DNA of 64,000 nucleotides from Hofstenia miamia (GCA_004352715.1 SCFE01000020.1:1645260-1709259); one strand, 5' to 3'; positions 1 to 12,975 are shown, counted from the first letter of the stretch. A program made the numbers and translations. The notes: generated from the sequence alone by a model not told the origin.

Positions 1-186
1 CAGCAAGTGCAGGAGCAGTTTTTTTATAAATGTGGTCACTACCCATTGAGTGTCCCAATTGTCATCAAGTGTTGGAGAATATAGTACTTTTGCGCTGCAT
101 GCTGATGCAAATCTAGCCGCTATATATTCTAGCGCCTTTTGGTGAATATCTGAGGTAGGGGTCGGCGGTACTTAAATTTTCCCTGT

Positions 187-233
187 CGGTTCGGTTTTTT
201 AATTTCGTTCGGTTCTCAACTTTGGTTCGGTTC
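187..233. repeat. Clustered GGTTCGGTT repeats
   Basis: The motif (C/G)GGTTCGGTT or a close variant occurs three times within about 50 bases, in an otherwise AT-rich setting. Clusters like this are common just inside the ends of hAT-type DNA transposons, where the transposase binds. I see no terminal inverted repeat or target duplication here, so a transposon end is only an inference. Confidence 0.35.
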
Positions 234-512
234 ATAAAATATTGATTTTTGAAATAATTTATTAAAACATCAGCTAACAAGAGCCATTTTTTTCAGTTTG
301 ATGAGTTTTTCTGCATGTTGTCCAAGTAAACTTCCTCGTCTCTTTGTAATGACATTAGCTGACGTTGAACCAAGTCTTTCACTGTTTGTATTAGATGCAC
401 CTCTACAAAGAAACCTTCTTGCCCTAAACGGTTATTTATTCTTCGTAGTCTAATTGGGACATGCTCTAAAGATGAACTCATTAGATTATTTATTACTATG
501 ATTCGCTCAATG

Positions 513-790
513 CTAGAGTATCTTCTCCAATGTTCCATGGATTGACAAAAAATCAAACTCTATCTCTTGAAAGAATTCAAAAAAAGCACTTAGAATTATT
601 GGTACTGGAAGAATTATCTGTGAAGCTCTTTCTACAAGCTAAAACGCTCGCATCTCATCCCCTCCTTTCAATTATACTAAAAAGATTTCTTACGTCAGGA
701 AAGTTTATTTACGAAAAATTTAAAAGTGAACGAAGAAGAAATCAATTCATTCCATTCTGTGAAAGGCTACTAAACGAAAATCAACATTAA
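513..790 (+). pseudogene. Possible LINE reverse-transcriptase C-terminal remnant
   Basis: An 86-codon frame contains LTKNQTLSLERIQKKHLELL followed by an L-rich stretch. This resembles the region after the RT domain in jockey/CR1-type LINEs, where a typical form is 'LTxxxxxxLERIQKRALRII'. No catalytic RT motif is present and both sides run into AT-rich sequence without coding character, so if the assignment is right this is a short dead fragment. It could also be a chance reading frame. Confidence 0.3.
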
Positions 791-3700
791 AACCCAGAAC
801 TTAGCGATTTTAATAATGTAGATGTTTTTTATCAATAAATAAGATCATCATCATCACATATATTTTTTTGCCAAATTTAATAACTTCATCAAGCTCCAAT
901 TTTTCTAAGATGCACATGTCACTCAATAAAACAATTTGTTCTGTCTTTCTGGAAGTCGACTCATTGCATCCGTTGCAGAGTAAAGCCAAACATATATTGG
1001 AAATTTTTGGATAAAATTTTAAATTTATGTAGTACACATTTCTGTTTAAATCTAGCTACCGGTATTACATATTTACATTTGTCCATTATATGCCATACGC
1101 ATTACATAGATATTTCTTTATTATATTCTCTTTGAAAAATATCGGTAGATTCAATTCCAATCTACAAAATTACTGAAACTAGCACTTAAATTTTCTTAGA
1201 TTTAGAATTTTATGCAGCAAAAATGAAAAGCCTAAAATTAAAGCAACTGTAATAACAACGAAGTATATTTGTCAACCGTCTGGTCAATAAACTCCTCGTG
1301 AATCTAAATTTATTCACAATTAATATTGCAAAGCCCATTATTGTAAAAGAAACAACATTTCTTATTGACGACTTAGGATTTATTCATCCTAATTTAAATT
1401 GTAACTTTTATAAAACACACCATGAGTAATTTCATAAAATTTGTTTCTCTTAAAGATTGTGATAAACAATGACTTACACCTCAAACTATGTTATATTTCT
1501 CTTAAAGCTGTTTGCGTCTGCAAAATTTGTTATATCAGCCAGTTAATGCCGTGAATTCAGTAAACTCAAATGAGTAGTTCCACAATTTGATGTAATGGTG
1601 TGAATGAAATTTTTAAAAAATTAGGCATGAAGCATGAATTCAATTCTCAAGCATTTTGCCTAAATTGGACAAATGACTAATAAAATAATTGACAATGATG
1701 AACTTTGGGAAGCGCTGAATGGGAAAGTTCATTTTGAATGTTTCATCCTTTATGTACATCATTGGATATTTTTCTGTAGATATGTTCTAAACTATTCCCA
1801 GAGAGTAACTAAGATTTAAATCATGTGTACCGTTGAAGAAAACTCTGACGTAGATGAGTTGTTTGGAAGAAGGATTTGTATATTTTCATTATGATTAAGA
1901 TGAGCAGTTATAAATTCAAGATAACACAAAGAAGAAATTCCATCTTTGAAATTGAAACGAGCTGAATAACTTCAATAGTTTGCATAAATCATAAAGTGAA
2001 ATGAATTTTCAAGTTTGGGATGAGTCCGCCAACTATCCTCTTGAGAAAATTGACTCGGTTATCCGTATTTTTTTGTATTTATTGTGCTTGGAATGAATAA
2101 CGTTTTAAACAAAATAATATGTAACCACATAAAAATTTTATAATCATTTACCAAGGCGATTATCAACTTTAAGTTTCAGATGTTCAAAATATGTTAATAT
2201 TTGTGAAAAACCTAAAAAATTTACAAACTATTTATATATACTGTGTGTGTCCGTATTTGTGCCATAATTATATCATGGGGATGTTCTAAGTGATGTGCTT
2301 CACCTGTGAAGGGAAAACGTTTGCGATGAGGTAAGATAAAATATATTGCGATGCGGCACACGCGGTTAGCGTCTACAAAACAACGTGCGGTGCGGTATCA
2401 TATTCGTGAATCATGCATATCACGCATTCCTTTTGCAATTCGAAGCTTTTTTTAAAAATTTAACAACAATGAATCATAACTCATAATACCTAGCTAGCTA
2501 GCTATAGCTATGCAGTAGGTAGAGGTTACTTGTTAAAAATTGTTTTAATATTTGCAATACATTTGCCAAATGTCAACTCTCTAGAGAGTTACTCTAAATG
2601 ATTGACTTGGAGATAAAATTTTCCTTCAACCGTAAGTTGAGTCATTAAAATTATGACCCGATTCCTATCTTAGTACAGTTACAGCACCCTATCATTCTTT
2701 TCAAAACAAGTAGGCTTATGCAAATATAATATTTCACTACCCCTAAACAGAATTGAAACTTTTAAAAATTTTCAAGATCCTATTTGAAATGTTTAGACTC
2801 TTATTGCTCAAAAACCATTAATGCTCTCTGAAAGCCTTCGACCCCGCGAACTCTGACTTTATGCACGACACGCCTCAATGGGCTTGAGTAGACAGAAATT
2901 AAGTATTTTTTCAAAAATTTGAAATTTTCAAAGAAAAATTGTGAATTTGTTCGACAATTTCAAGCACAGATATACTCTTTAATAGACATTTTCAGAATTG
3001 AATTTAAGCATGTTCCCCAACATACTTGTCAATACCTCACGAATTTTCAAATTTTCTAGTTTGGAGAAAATCCCTGTAAATGTTGAAAACGGTTTGCCCT
3101 TTACAAGGGACACCATGCGGCTTAAGGTTAAATTCAAGGTTTGTATTTTTCCTGTTAGACTACATTTTATATTATTAAATAATAAATTAATAAATCGAAG
3201 CAAAAACTTTTTTGGAAGATACGAAATTTCTCAACTGAATTTCATTTAGTTAGTCGAGAATTTTGGTAGCTTGCAACAAAATTTTGAAATAAGTAAATTA
3301 TTTCTATGATTCCACAACTATATTTGGCTTGCATTTTCCCATTTTTCATCAATTTCCTCTTCATGCATGTTTCTCGACTACGGCAACATAATATAAAAAA
3401 AATTTCGATAGTTTATAGAAAAGTCGCTTAACAGCAGTAGACAAAATCATGGTTTCTTTGAGCCTATTCACCTAAATGACTTGAACTTGGTCTAGTATAG
3501 TTAAAGCACCTGCAAAAGGCTGGACCAACTCGCTTTTAACGTTTGTACATCATAGTTGTAAAATTTATATTAAACTTGAAACGATGTTTCATCAAAATTT
3601 GCCCCCCCCCCCTAACTCTCATCAGTTGCTTCAAACTTAATATATAATAGATCAACTTTGTGCATAACACCTCAAAAGCATTTCATAAAATGTTCATTGC

Positions 3701-3976
3701 CAAAATTCTCTTTACCAAATTTATGAATCCCTTTAAATACCAAATTAGAGGTGCAACTGGGTATAGGGGTTTCTTGTTCACTGGGTCGTTGCTATGAACT
3801 TAATGATAATTCCAAGTACGAATCATAACGATGACTATATTTCAAACCTCTTTTCTGAAGGACCATTGGAGTTCGGTTGTGGTTTTGCTTGGTCCTCTAA
3901 GCAAATTGTGGTGGACTAGGTCTTTGTCAGAATTTTAGTCCATATTTCAAGTCTGAATAAAGTTATTTTTAAGCAC
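791..3976. other. AT-rich stretch without recognisable genes
   Basis: I see no exon-like reading frame, RNA gene or transposon end here. Minor points are a short CTAG-rich run near 2490-2512, an 11-C homopolymer at 3602-3612, and a locally CG-containing patch near 2330-2420 with repeated GCGGT/GCGGC motifs that might be an old transposon end. Confidence 0.5.
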
Positions 3977-4139
3977 GGTAAGGTTGACGCAACCTAATTC
4001 ATTTAAACAAACTAATTTAAATAAAGAGAAGTATAAAATCTCGCTAATTTAGATTTTACAGCGTCTTTAAATTTATCGATTTTACTTCACTGTTAAATTT
4101 TATTGTTGGTGGGCTATTTTAGATTGCGTTAATCCTACC
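3977..4139. mobile_element. Small MITE-like element with imperfect inverted ends
   Basis: The 21 bases at 3977-3997 (starting GGTAAGGTTGACGC) pair with the reverse complement of 4119-4139, with 17 of 21 positions matching. The interior of about 120 bases is AT-rich and non-coding. This is the layout of a miniature inverted-repeat transposable element. I could not identify a target-site duplication, so the superfamily is unknown. Confidence 0.45.
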
Positions 4140-4650
4140 TTTTGTTGAAATTGAATAACTCATTGAAACTGTCTGTTAACTTCTGCTACCAGGTGATAAC
4201 CGAAGCTAAGTAATTTAAATGCCAATATATTTCTGATTTACAGTCATGCAAATCTCATCAACCATTAATTCCATGCTGCGGCAATAATTACGAGAAATTT
4301 TGAATTGCGACTAAATTTATGACCAAAACCACATTTTAGAATTTTTTATTATTTAGACTTCAATGCAAGGACAGAAGCCAGTTGAGCATCTTTTCAAAAA
4401 ACTGCAAACAATGAAAAATATGACGTTTCATAGAAAAATATAATAACCCAATCTTGGCCTTTCATTCGTTGTTCCTGTTAAAAAATTACACTGAGCTACG
4501 ATTTAGCATTTTTCAATTTCCAACTATTCAGAGCCAGAGGGCATTTTGAATGAAGAAAAAGATTTTTATGGGATCTATATTTTCGTATTTTCGGGCTTAG
4601 ATATTGTAGGCATGCATGAGTAAATTTAGTGAACATTTTTTCTATTTTAC

Positions 4651-4652
<2 letters not shown>

Positions 4653-4681
<29 letters not shown>
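4653..4681. repeat. (AT)n microsatellite
   Basis: About 29 bases of uninterrupted alternating A and T. Confidence 0.9.
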
Positions 4682-4684
<3 letters not shown>

Positions 4685-5612
4685 GGCAGCTGCCCCCTTT
4701 CATGGTGAGTTGATGAATTTACTACAGTTTTATTACATCAAAATTCTGAATTTCTTAGAAATACTTGATTTAAATGTGTTTAAAATGTATTTAGTATTGC
4801 GCTAAATGTATTGGAAATTATTTTACAGCATGAAATACGTTGATCAATTTTTGAATTCTAGTGTATATAGATATATACACTTGAATTACTATTAAAACTA
4901 CGTAAAACAGGCAAGTAATTTTAGCGTGAATAAAAACTTTTTCTGGATTCTTTAAAAAATTTTTAATTCCTTCAACCAGGTAAAATATTTAATTAATATC
5001 TGAAAAATGCTGGGATTATTTTAAAATTTACTTCCATTTGAAATGCAGTATATCGGATATAAAGTGCTTCCTATTACTGATATGGTTAATACTGATTTCA
5101 AAATAGTTAAGTGGTAGAAAATAACAAGCCATAGACCTATATTCTTATATTTTTATTATTATTAGGACAACTATGACGAGTGAGCTGAGGAGTGTCAAAG
5201 AAAGCTATTTTGACCAGTACTTTCGTGCGTGGTAGACGAGACTGCAGCGATGCATAGCCTCAATGAGGGACTACTTTGAAGGGATCATCCATTAAATTGA
5301 TTATATGTTTTTAAATGCATTCAATATTAAGGAAGTCTCGTTTCTTTTTTGCCACACCTCATATGTTAACAAAACAGAAATAAACGGACTATAAAAATGG
5401 AAAGTGTATAGGAAAATCATTATAAATTTAAAACCCTGAAAAAATTTGTTGAATATAAACTGTTTTGTGGATTACCTGAAAATCCTAGCCCAAACTTGAG
5501 GCAGCACAGCCCACAGGCCGATATATGCTAAATAGTTCTCTATTGGTACAATTTATTCTCTAATATGAAAATTTGGTAAACAAATAACATTCCGACTAAA
5601 AAATTGTTATAG

Positions 5613-5717
5613 GTGATGCTAAAGTTCAGCTTGGTAACGCTCTCTTCACCTCAATGTGTGTATTCATGTTGTTAGTTGGAACTATGATGCCACCAAGCGA
5701 TATGCAACCTCTCCTAG
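5613..5717 (+). CDS. Nicotinic-type Cys-loop receptor subunit, M2 pore exon
   Basis: This internal exon is 105 nt long. It is preceded by an AG acceptor (gttatag) and followed by a GTAAAT donor. It translates as GDAKVQLGNALFTSMCVFML and then LVGTMMPPSDMQPLL with a split final Gly codon. Aligned to nAChR alpha-type subunits it covers the cytoplasmic end of M2, the whole pore helix and the M2-M3 loop; VFMLLV at 13'-18' is identical to the alpha7 pattern and the MP...PL loop is retained. By family, the product would be a subunit of a pentameric neurotransmitter-gated ion channel in the plasma membrane. Oddities: position -1' is Ala instead of Glu, 9' is Thr instead of the gate Leu, and 20' is Thr instead of Glu. 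The exon joins in phase to the exon at 8723. The upstream exons (ligand-binding domain and M1) were not found in the window. Confidence 0.85.
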
Positions 5718-5992
5718 GTAAATGCAATTTTTATTTACGATAACCATGCCAATTTCTTAGTTATAAAAATATTTTAATCTGTTATCTAACTTACGCTACT
5801 TTAAATGGACTTCAATAAAGGCGTTGGTCATACAGACTAATTTTTCCTATAAATTCTTAAATAATTTTTTTGCAATATCATTATGTTAAAAATAAGTAAC
5901 CGCCCTGTACATTAAGGAAATATGAATACGAATGGGTTGTATTGAATTGGTTCATTAATTACTCAAAATATTTAATTTTATATGACTTTCTT

Positions 5993-6028
<36 letters not shown>

Positions 6029-8722
6029 CATTTATATATTTTATATATTAAAAATTAAAAATATTAAGTTGCTTAGAATACCTTACTGCTGCTAAAAATA
6101 TGTGAGATATTTAATCCGATAAAGCAAAGATATTTCGCATTTATTGGATTGCAGCTTCAGCTTAGAATTCTGCAAAAATACTTCAGGAGTCTTGTAGGCT
6201 GGTGAACAAATATTTAGTTTTAGCGCAATTCTTGTAGTTTTCTTAATACATTTTCTAAATCATTATATAATGCAATTCTGAAATATATTTTATAAAAACA
6301 TGTGTTGCAGATGTACTTGTAGGGCTTTAAAAATGTACCGAATAATTTTAATTAATATTAATGCAATGCGAATTTAATAGCAGAAATCTTTATAGTGTTA
6401 TTAAAATTAATGAGAAATAAATTAATGATTCCAAGAAAATATTTGATTTTTCATACACACAAGAGCCGAAAATATTGACTCAGAAAATTCTTTTTTTAAG
6501 TATATTTCTTTAAAAAAAACATTGAATGTCAATGTTTGACTCGTTCAGAGATATGTAGAAGAAACTGGTAGCTTGCAACAGTTTCACCTATGACATCTCC
6601 TATCAGTAAGATCTAGAATATTATTTTTGAGCAGTCTTCCCAGCTGTGGACATTTCGATATGATGATTATTCTTATTTAATTTTTTTCTAAATTGCAAAT
6701 AAAGGGCCCAATTCCTCTTTTCTGATATTGCGAGATCCGACCATATTAAATAGGACAATGACATCAGATTAATATCATTTTTTGAGCTTCCTAATGTCTG
6801 ATCTTTAGAGGAAAATATAAAAGACATTTATATTTATCTTTTTTTTTAAAAAAATTCATACCCCCTTAGAAAATAAATAAAAATCTAGATATCTACCCGC
6901 ATGTTCGGCATACGCACATAGTTCGTCATTTACTTGTTTACTATATTCCATACCTAGTGGAGAATGTTTGTAAAATTTGTTTTGGTAATTATGGACTTAC
7001 CCTATATATCATCGACCCGCAAGATAAAACTTCTGCCCTAAAATTCCCCGCAAAATATTTCAATTAGTTTTATCTGCAGTAAGCATACAATAAGAAAGAA
7101 AAGCGAAATTAGGTTAGATGCTTAGTTATTTGCATAATTTAGTCAGGGGATAATTTGTATTTTGAATTAGACAACAGTTAACCGTAATGCTCATTCTATA
7201 CACATTTTAACAAAATCAAAGAATTGTGACAGCTTTCCATAAACATTAAATTTGCCTGTAAGAACCCTGTATGCAACGAAATATCAATATCTTCACAACT
7301 GCAAATAGAAAAACACAAATCTTTTCATATTTGCTATGATTAACTAAATTTATACCTTCGTACACGCTCACATAACTCTTTGTAAATTTGCATGGTTTGG
7401 TCATGTTTCGGCCGAATTGCTCAAGCAGTAAACACTTTCCGCGGGTTACTCGCAGTCTGAGAGGCGGCCTGTCCTAAATTCAACTCATACTAAATGAATT
7501 GGACTACATTTATCTTTATCATTTTATTCACCTTGATTTAGAATGCCATCTCATTAAAAAATCTTTTTTTCATCATGGCAATACAAAAGACTGGCACGAA
7601 CCTCGATTTTCTACACTGCAATCATGTACCTTATGAACTCGATCTACTATGTACAATCAAACAAATGCTTCAAGCTCAGATCATCTACTTGCTTCCAATT
7701 AATTGAATTCATCTCTAAGTCAATCAGTCAAACTAAATTTTGATGAGTTTAAATTTTTTTTAACGAAAGCAGTCCGCTAATATTGCATCCTCTTTCTAAT
7801 AGCTAGTAGAACTTTGAAGATTCAAAACTTTTAAATCACCTACGGTTACATCAATGTTTTCTGCAAACTTGAGAAATATAATCAATATTTAAGGTTTCAT
7901 TGTGATTTTCAATGTTATCTAAGTCATGACTTCTCATATATATTAAATTCAAATTCCTTGAGTCTTAAACTTGATATAGCTTTTTTCGCAAATTGTCTTC
8001 TTTGCATAGCAACTAAATTAAGGAAAAAATCATAGCACACAAAAACTAAAAAGAGTTAGAATTTCACAATATAGATGTTTCTTTTGGGTACAGGCTGAAT
8101 GAATAGCAATAAAATTTTCATGAAATTATAGCAATAGGGTTTTTCAAGCATGGAATTACTATAACAATCTAGCAATCATTCTAAAACAAGAGTCTTAAGC
8201 TGATTTATTTTGGGCTAACAAAGTTACTCCAAACTTGGACTATTGATGTTTTTGTTGAATCTAAATAAGCAAAGTTAGGATAGCTCCATATTGTGCAGAC
8301 AAAAAGTACTTTAAAAATGTGGAAAAGTAAATAAATAGCAGGTTCTTCCAATTTGATTTGAGCTCAAAATCCTATTCTAGTTGTTCTTGTGGTAGCAAAA
8401 CTATCCCAAACTTAGTTTAAGCAGTGAAAAATTGCTTTTTGCTAAATCTATTTGAATTATCTATTTAGAGTTTATTCTCATTAAATCTACTTCCTAAAAT
8501 TTAAAGGATTGGTGAAACAGCCAATGATCTGGCTTTTCGGAATCACATGACCAACGACCCACCCTATGAGTAAAGTGGTCCGACCAGTTTCTTGCAGTGA
8601 TATTTTTATTACATTTTGACTAGATGAAATTGAAAAGGAAAAATTTTTAACATTTTCTTAATACACTAAAGAGTAATTTCCTATATTGAATGTTATGTTT
8701 ATGCTCTAACACAATCGTTTAG
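5718..8722 (+). other. Intron of the Cys-loop receptor gene
   Basis: A 3005-nt interval begins with GTAAATG and ends with ATCGTTTAG. It splits a Gly codon (G|GT), and translation is continuous when the two flanks are joined. It contains an (AT)n tract at 6003-6028 and no other recognisable gene. Confidence 0.75.
6003..6028. repeat. (AT)n microsatellite
   Basis: An alternating A/T run of about 26 bases inside the receptor intron, preceded by a short TCTCTC tract. Confidence 0.85.
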
Positions 8723-9288
8723 GTATTTATTACTGTGTCACACTATGTCTAATAACGTCATCGACTGGTGTAAATGTGCTAGTTTTAAATGTAGTTGAAC
8801 GAGACACTTGTATTCCCCGATGGGTGCACATCATATTTCTGTATTATTTGGCAAAATACATCGCACCCGCGGTCTATCAGCCATATCCGGAAAGCCATCC
8901 TTTGCCTATCAAAAAATTACATAAAAATCACACCACATACATGTTGCGAGATGGCGTCGTGAACTGCACAACCCATGACTTCCAAGGTTCCACTTTCAGA
9001 TTGGCTATTTGTTCGGAGGAAAGTCCCATTCGAGAGATTAAGCAGTTATATCTCGATGAATCTGGTCGAATACTTCTGGAAATCCAAAAACTTGTTCATA
9101 AGTTATACCTTGCAGTTAATGACATGACAAATCACTTAGATATTAAAAAATCAAGCGCTAAGCGGCGCACTGATTGGCAAGATGTTGCAGTAGTTCTGGA
9201 TAGAGCGTTGATGATCTGTTTCACGCTTGTAACATTGATCGCAGCATTTTATGTGTTTAACAAATACCCAAGCACAGTATTTCATTAA
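8723..9288 (+). CDS. Nicotinic-type Cys-loop receptor subunit, terminal exon (M3 to M4)
   Basis: The acceptor is tttag|GT. The first two bases complete the Gly codon left by the exon ending at 5717, and the frame then runs 187 codons to a TAA. In order it encodes M3 (IYYCVTLCLITSSTGVNVLVLN), the post-M3 segment VVERD...IPRWVHIIF, matching the nAChR 'VLN.hhR......MPrWv..iFl' pattern, a short cytoplasmic loop of about 115 residues with an amphipathic helix (about LLEIQKLVHKLYLAV), then WQDVAVVLDRAL and the hydrophobic M4 helix. The TDWQDVAVVLDR stretch corresponds to the conserved 'W..vA.viDR' entry to M4. An apparent start at 8776 is not an initiation site; it is an internal GTG Val codon of M3. 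The stop follows M4 closely, as usual in this family. A possible polyadenylation signal is AATAAA near 10097. Only the 3' part of the gene is visible. Confidence 0.85.
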
Positions 9289-10660
9289 TACAATTTATTT
9301 ATAGATGTCACCGTTGGCAACTACATTTAAGTCGATAAGGCATATAAAGCAGAAATTTTTCTCTTACTGCACAATATATTGTACAAATGTAAAAATTTGT
9401 CTAGTGTACACGACACAGTACATTGGCTGCTGTGATTTTACACTATGATGTACATCCTTTCAGGATACTCAGGTTAAATGCAAGCATAATGTTGGTAAAA
9501 ACCGCTTAGTTGACTTGTAATCAAGAACGGTTTAACAATTTTTTATAATTTCAAGATTAAGAACTGCAGTACAAAAGAGGCTAAAATACATAATTTGCAC
9601 CTATGCAAAAACATTATTTGTAAAAAATGTTTCATTAATTTAACAAATATTTATTTTTTCTATCGGATTAATGTTTGACCCATCTTGTTTACCTTGTTAA
9701 TATCTTGTATTTCTTTTTTGTTTCTTGTTATCAAACTAGTTTCCCTAAATCGTAAATCGATAGTGGCAGCAAATATATACCTATAGTTATTACGATTGGT
9801 AAAGTAGAGTGTACAAGTCATTGAAAAATGAGAGTTTTCAAAGTTGCCGGCGGTGTTTTCCTTCGATTATTACAATTTTCCCTGTTCAGTTGATTTCACC
9901 CGTTTTTAAATTGTATTTATTAAGGCATGCACTGTATTTGTTAAGTGATATACGTGATGAAATAAATCATGTTTTTCGTTTCTTAATATTATTTCTTAAT
10001 TCGTTCTTAATATTAAAAAAATCATTAAAATGTTACAGCAATTGTTATTCCGACAACTTCACTGGCAATGTATATGCGAGTATTTTTTTAATTTTAAATA
10101 AAGACAATTTGAAATAAAACATATTCAAAGCATACTTAGAAAATTAATACAATTTCTGTTGCAAAATCTAGAAAACTAAAAGGGAATTTTATATATAACA
10201 TTTTGCTGATGAATATTTCGAAAATCTTTTAGTCCCTTGCAATTTCACTCCTGAAAACCTTATATCTAGACATATCGATAAAAAATGGAATGCTGTAGCA
10301 ACTTTGAAGATCCGATAAAAACTAACTGAGTTATTTTTACTAAAAACAAACGTCGAATGTTATAGTTTTCAATTGCAGCCAATTTAATATTAAATCTACA
10401 GCTTTCGTACTTAAAAATAAAAGTTGCGCCTGGTATTGCTCTATTGAAATCTAAGCACTATTGTAAATTTATAAATAAGAATTTACTAAATTTTGAAAAA
10501 TTGGCCGATTTTGATTGGATAGAAGATTCCCTTTTGCATTTTAATCATTTAGAAAAAACGGCTATGACCGTTTTAGGTTATTACAAACTTTGTGTAATTT
10601 CCAAGAAAATGGTTAAAATTGAAGCTGATGTCCTTGCTTAAGATGTTAAACTATATTAGC
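9289..10660. other. 3' flank of the receptor gene, AT-rich
   Basis: Probably 3' UTR followed by intergenic sequence. Short open frames here have no recognisable motifs and compositions typical of chance AT-rich frames. Confidence 0.4.
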
Positions 10661-10674
10661 CTCCTGGTTTTGAC

Positions 10675-12029
10675 TCATGGCTGCATCAAACTGCCATATC
10701 ATATATATGCTAAAGTTAATAGGAAGAGTAGTGTTAACTCGTTTGCTTGAACATTTAGATGGTAATATGCTACACACGGTGTTTTACAGTCAGCATATAA
10801 GACATACCATTCATGTGAAACTGCCCTCACTAAAATATCGAATGATATTTTGGCTAGTCTTGCTAATCATCAATGTTGTTTCTTGATTATGTTGGACATT
10901 TCTTGTGCATTTGACACATTAGATCATCATATTTTATTAGATGATTGGAGCATAGATTTGGTGTGACGTCATATGCGCTGAGCTAGATTAAATCCTATTT
11001 ATCTGGTCGAAGACATTGTGTTAAAATTGACAATTATTTTTCGTCCTTTCTAAATTTAAAATATAGCGTTCCTCAAGGATCTGTGCTTGGGCCGATCCTT
11101 TTTATTTTGTATACATCACCACTTGCTCATATAGCGCACATGTATGCTGATGATTCACAACTGTACTTGGGTTTTTTAGCGACAAATTGCATTGCTTGAG
11201 ATATGCTTAGATGAAATCACCCTTTGAATGGCATCAAATTTTGTCTGTTTAAATGACGATAAATCTATCTTCAACAAAAAATTTGCTGCAAATCGCAAGA
11301 AAAAGAATTTTCACTTCAACGATAATCTACATGACTTCACATTGGCAATGTTGTATTTCATTCCAGTATTGAACCTGAGTTAAACATTGGTGCATGGTTT
11401 GACAATAACTTTACAATTGTAGGAAATAGCAGGTCGGTTTGTCATAGTATAAATTACAATGTTTACAGGTTATGGAAAATTCGCAAATATTTGGATCGCA
11501 ATGCAACTATTAAACTTGTGAACAGTTTTGTTCATTCTAGATTGGATCAAAATAACATTCTTCTATATGTCATTCCCAGGTCTCATTTAGAAAAGTTGCA
11601 AAAAGCGCAGAATGCTGCAGTACGATTTATATATTATAAACATCGCAATGAACATTTGACTCAGATGTTTATTGAATTACATTGGCTCCCTATAAAACAT
11701 CGGATATGGTATAAAATTGCGACATGGTTTTTAAGTGTCTTCATGGAATTGCTCAAGAATACCTAATTGAGTTAATCACCTCAAATGATATATCATCGGA
11801 TATGTCTCTGTGCTTTTCATCAGAATTGCTCTATCAACCTGTTGCTTTAAGTTCTCAAATCTCTAGTTACTTTACTTGCACATTTCGCTCCTCTGGTTTG
11901 TCAGTTTGGAATAGATTACCTTATGACTCTCGTGCATTGTCCTCTCTCGCTGCACTTAAAGCCAAGTTAAAGACCAATTTGTTTAATCGTGCTTATTTTT
12001 TATTTCGATATCACTGGGCTTACGGCTAG
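10675..12029 (+). pseudogene. Degenerate CR1/L2- or jockey-like LINE ORF2 (RT part)
   Basis: Pieces of a non-LTR reverse transcriptase occur in the right order across three frames with stops. The first is an early RT segment with LKLIGRVVLTRLLEHL near 10710-10760. A catalytic-core segment near 11060-11165 reads VPQGSVLGPILFILYTSPLA and then HMYADDSQLY. The C-terminal region at 11491-12029 has the usual LEKLQKAQNAAVRFIY, HWLPIKHRI, YKIATMVFKCLHG-like and SVWNRLPYDSRA signatures. The YADD box survives, but frameshifts and stops between the pieces show the element is dead. The endonuclease and ORF1 are missing, consistent with 5' truncation, which is common in LINEs. The 3' end lies a little beyond 12029, near an AATAATAATAG tract at about 12076-12090. 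Confidence 0.8.
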
Positions 12030-12807
12030 TGACTGCGACCATCGTGTGTTGTAGCTGGTGCTGTAAAAATTTTGTTAATAATAATAGCAATATTTTTTTT
12101 TCTTTGGACTCTTGCAAACATTGTATCAGTTTTTGAATATTTTTTCGATTTTTAATTTCCACATCGTCCTTCGTGATCCTTCAAACATTTTTTATAGGTG
12201 AAAGTTTCCGGTGAGTTGGCAGGCCCCTGTAAAATTTGCAGGTTTTATTTTCTGAATAAACTCTGAAGAAAGTTTTGGATATGTCTTGAAGTATATGGGA
12301 TCGCCCCATCTTGCTGAAGAATCCATCCAGCAGGATAAAACTGATCCGCAAATGGGATAAAGTCTGTTATACTATCAGTAACTGTCGACAGTATTTTCTT
12401 CCACAATTATCTGAAAAAATCCATCCACAGAAGCTAACCCGATCTTTTTGTTTTGTGTCAATAATGACACTTTTTTCGTATGCTATTTTTTTGCAGATCT
12501 CTGCCTTTGAAAGTTCTCGATACTCCGTCAATGTCGTGAAAACTTTCTTATGGGTTTCTTGAAAATTGCCTTCAAATGAGCGATTAATTTCCATGGCTTC
12601 TAAAGCAATTTTAACAAAACTTTCCGTTCATTTCCAATCAATTTGCAAAGGTCTCCCACTTTCTTTCTTCCTTTTTAGCGTGTTTGTTTCAGTCAAATTT
12701 TAAAGCTTTTGTACAATTTTTTGGGTTCATACACGATATCTAGAATAAAGTGTTTCGGTCGGTGGTTCCAGCCAAGGAAAAATATTGCAAAACGTTTCTT
12801 GCATCTA
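12030..12807. other. Unassigned spacer with weak coding-like stretches
   Basis: The 12300-12600 part is open on both strands over about 75-80 codons but shows no motif I can name. It may be part of an old transposon, but I have no direct support. Confidence 0.3.
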
Positions 12808-12975
12808 GATGAGACATCTGGTGTGTTTGCAGATACATGTACTGTTGTTGATTGTGCGTGATCGACTAAATGTGTTCGTCCAGAGCATTGAAATTTAATG
12901 AGGTGAGAAGAATAGAGTTCTGTCGTTGAAGGGTTTTTGTATTTGAAACTTTTTTTATTTTTTGACCGGAACTAT
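12808..12975 (+). repeat. Dispersed repeat, copy 1 (second copy at 28340)
   Basis: The sequence beginning agacatctggtgtgtttgca and running through GATTGTGCGTGATCG, AAATGTGTTCGTC and AGAGCAT matches 28340-28500 along about 150 bases, with scattered substitutions and small indels. The two copies are in the same orientation 15.5 kb apart. No ends or coding capacity are evident, so the class of repeat is unknown. Confidence 0.65.

Noticed and set aside
3602-3612. Run of 11 C
   Set aside because: Simple homopolymer; no G-quadruplex pattern of repeated runs nearby.
7404-7490. tRNA-like or SINE-like sequence (GGCCGAATTGCTCAAGCAGTA with a possible B box ATTCAACTC)
   Set aside because: A-box and B-box resemblance is partial, I could not form a proper cloverleaf, and there is no second copy in the window.
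8776-9288. A 170-codon ORF starting at 8776
   Set aside because: It starts at an internal GTG Val codon inside M3. The real exon begins at the splice acceptor at 8723 and has no initiator here.
12367-12594. Minus-strand ORF suspected to be a transposase
   Set aside because: No DDE or DNA-binding motif could be identified.
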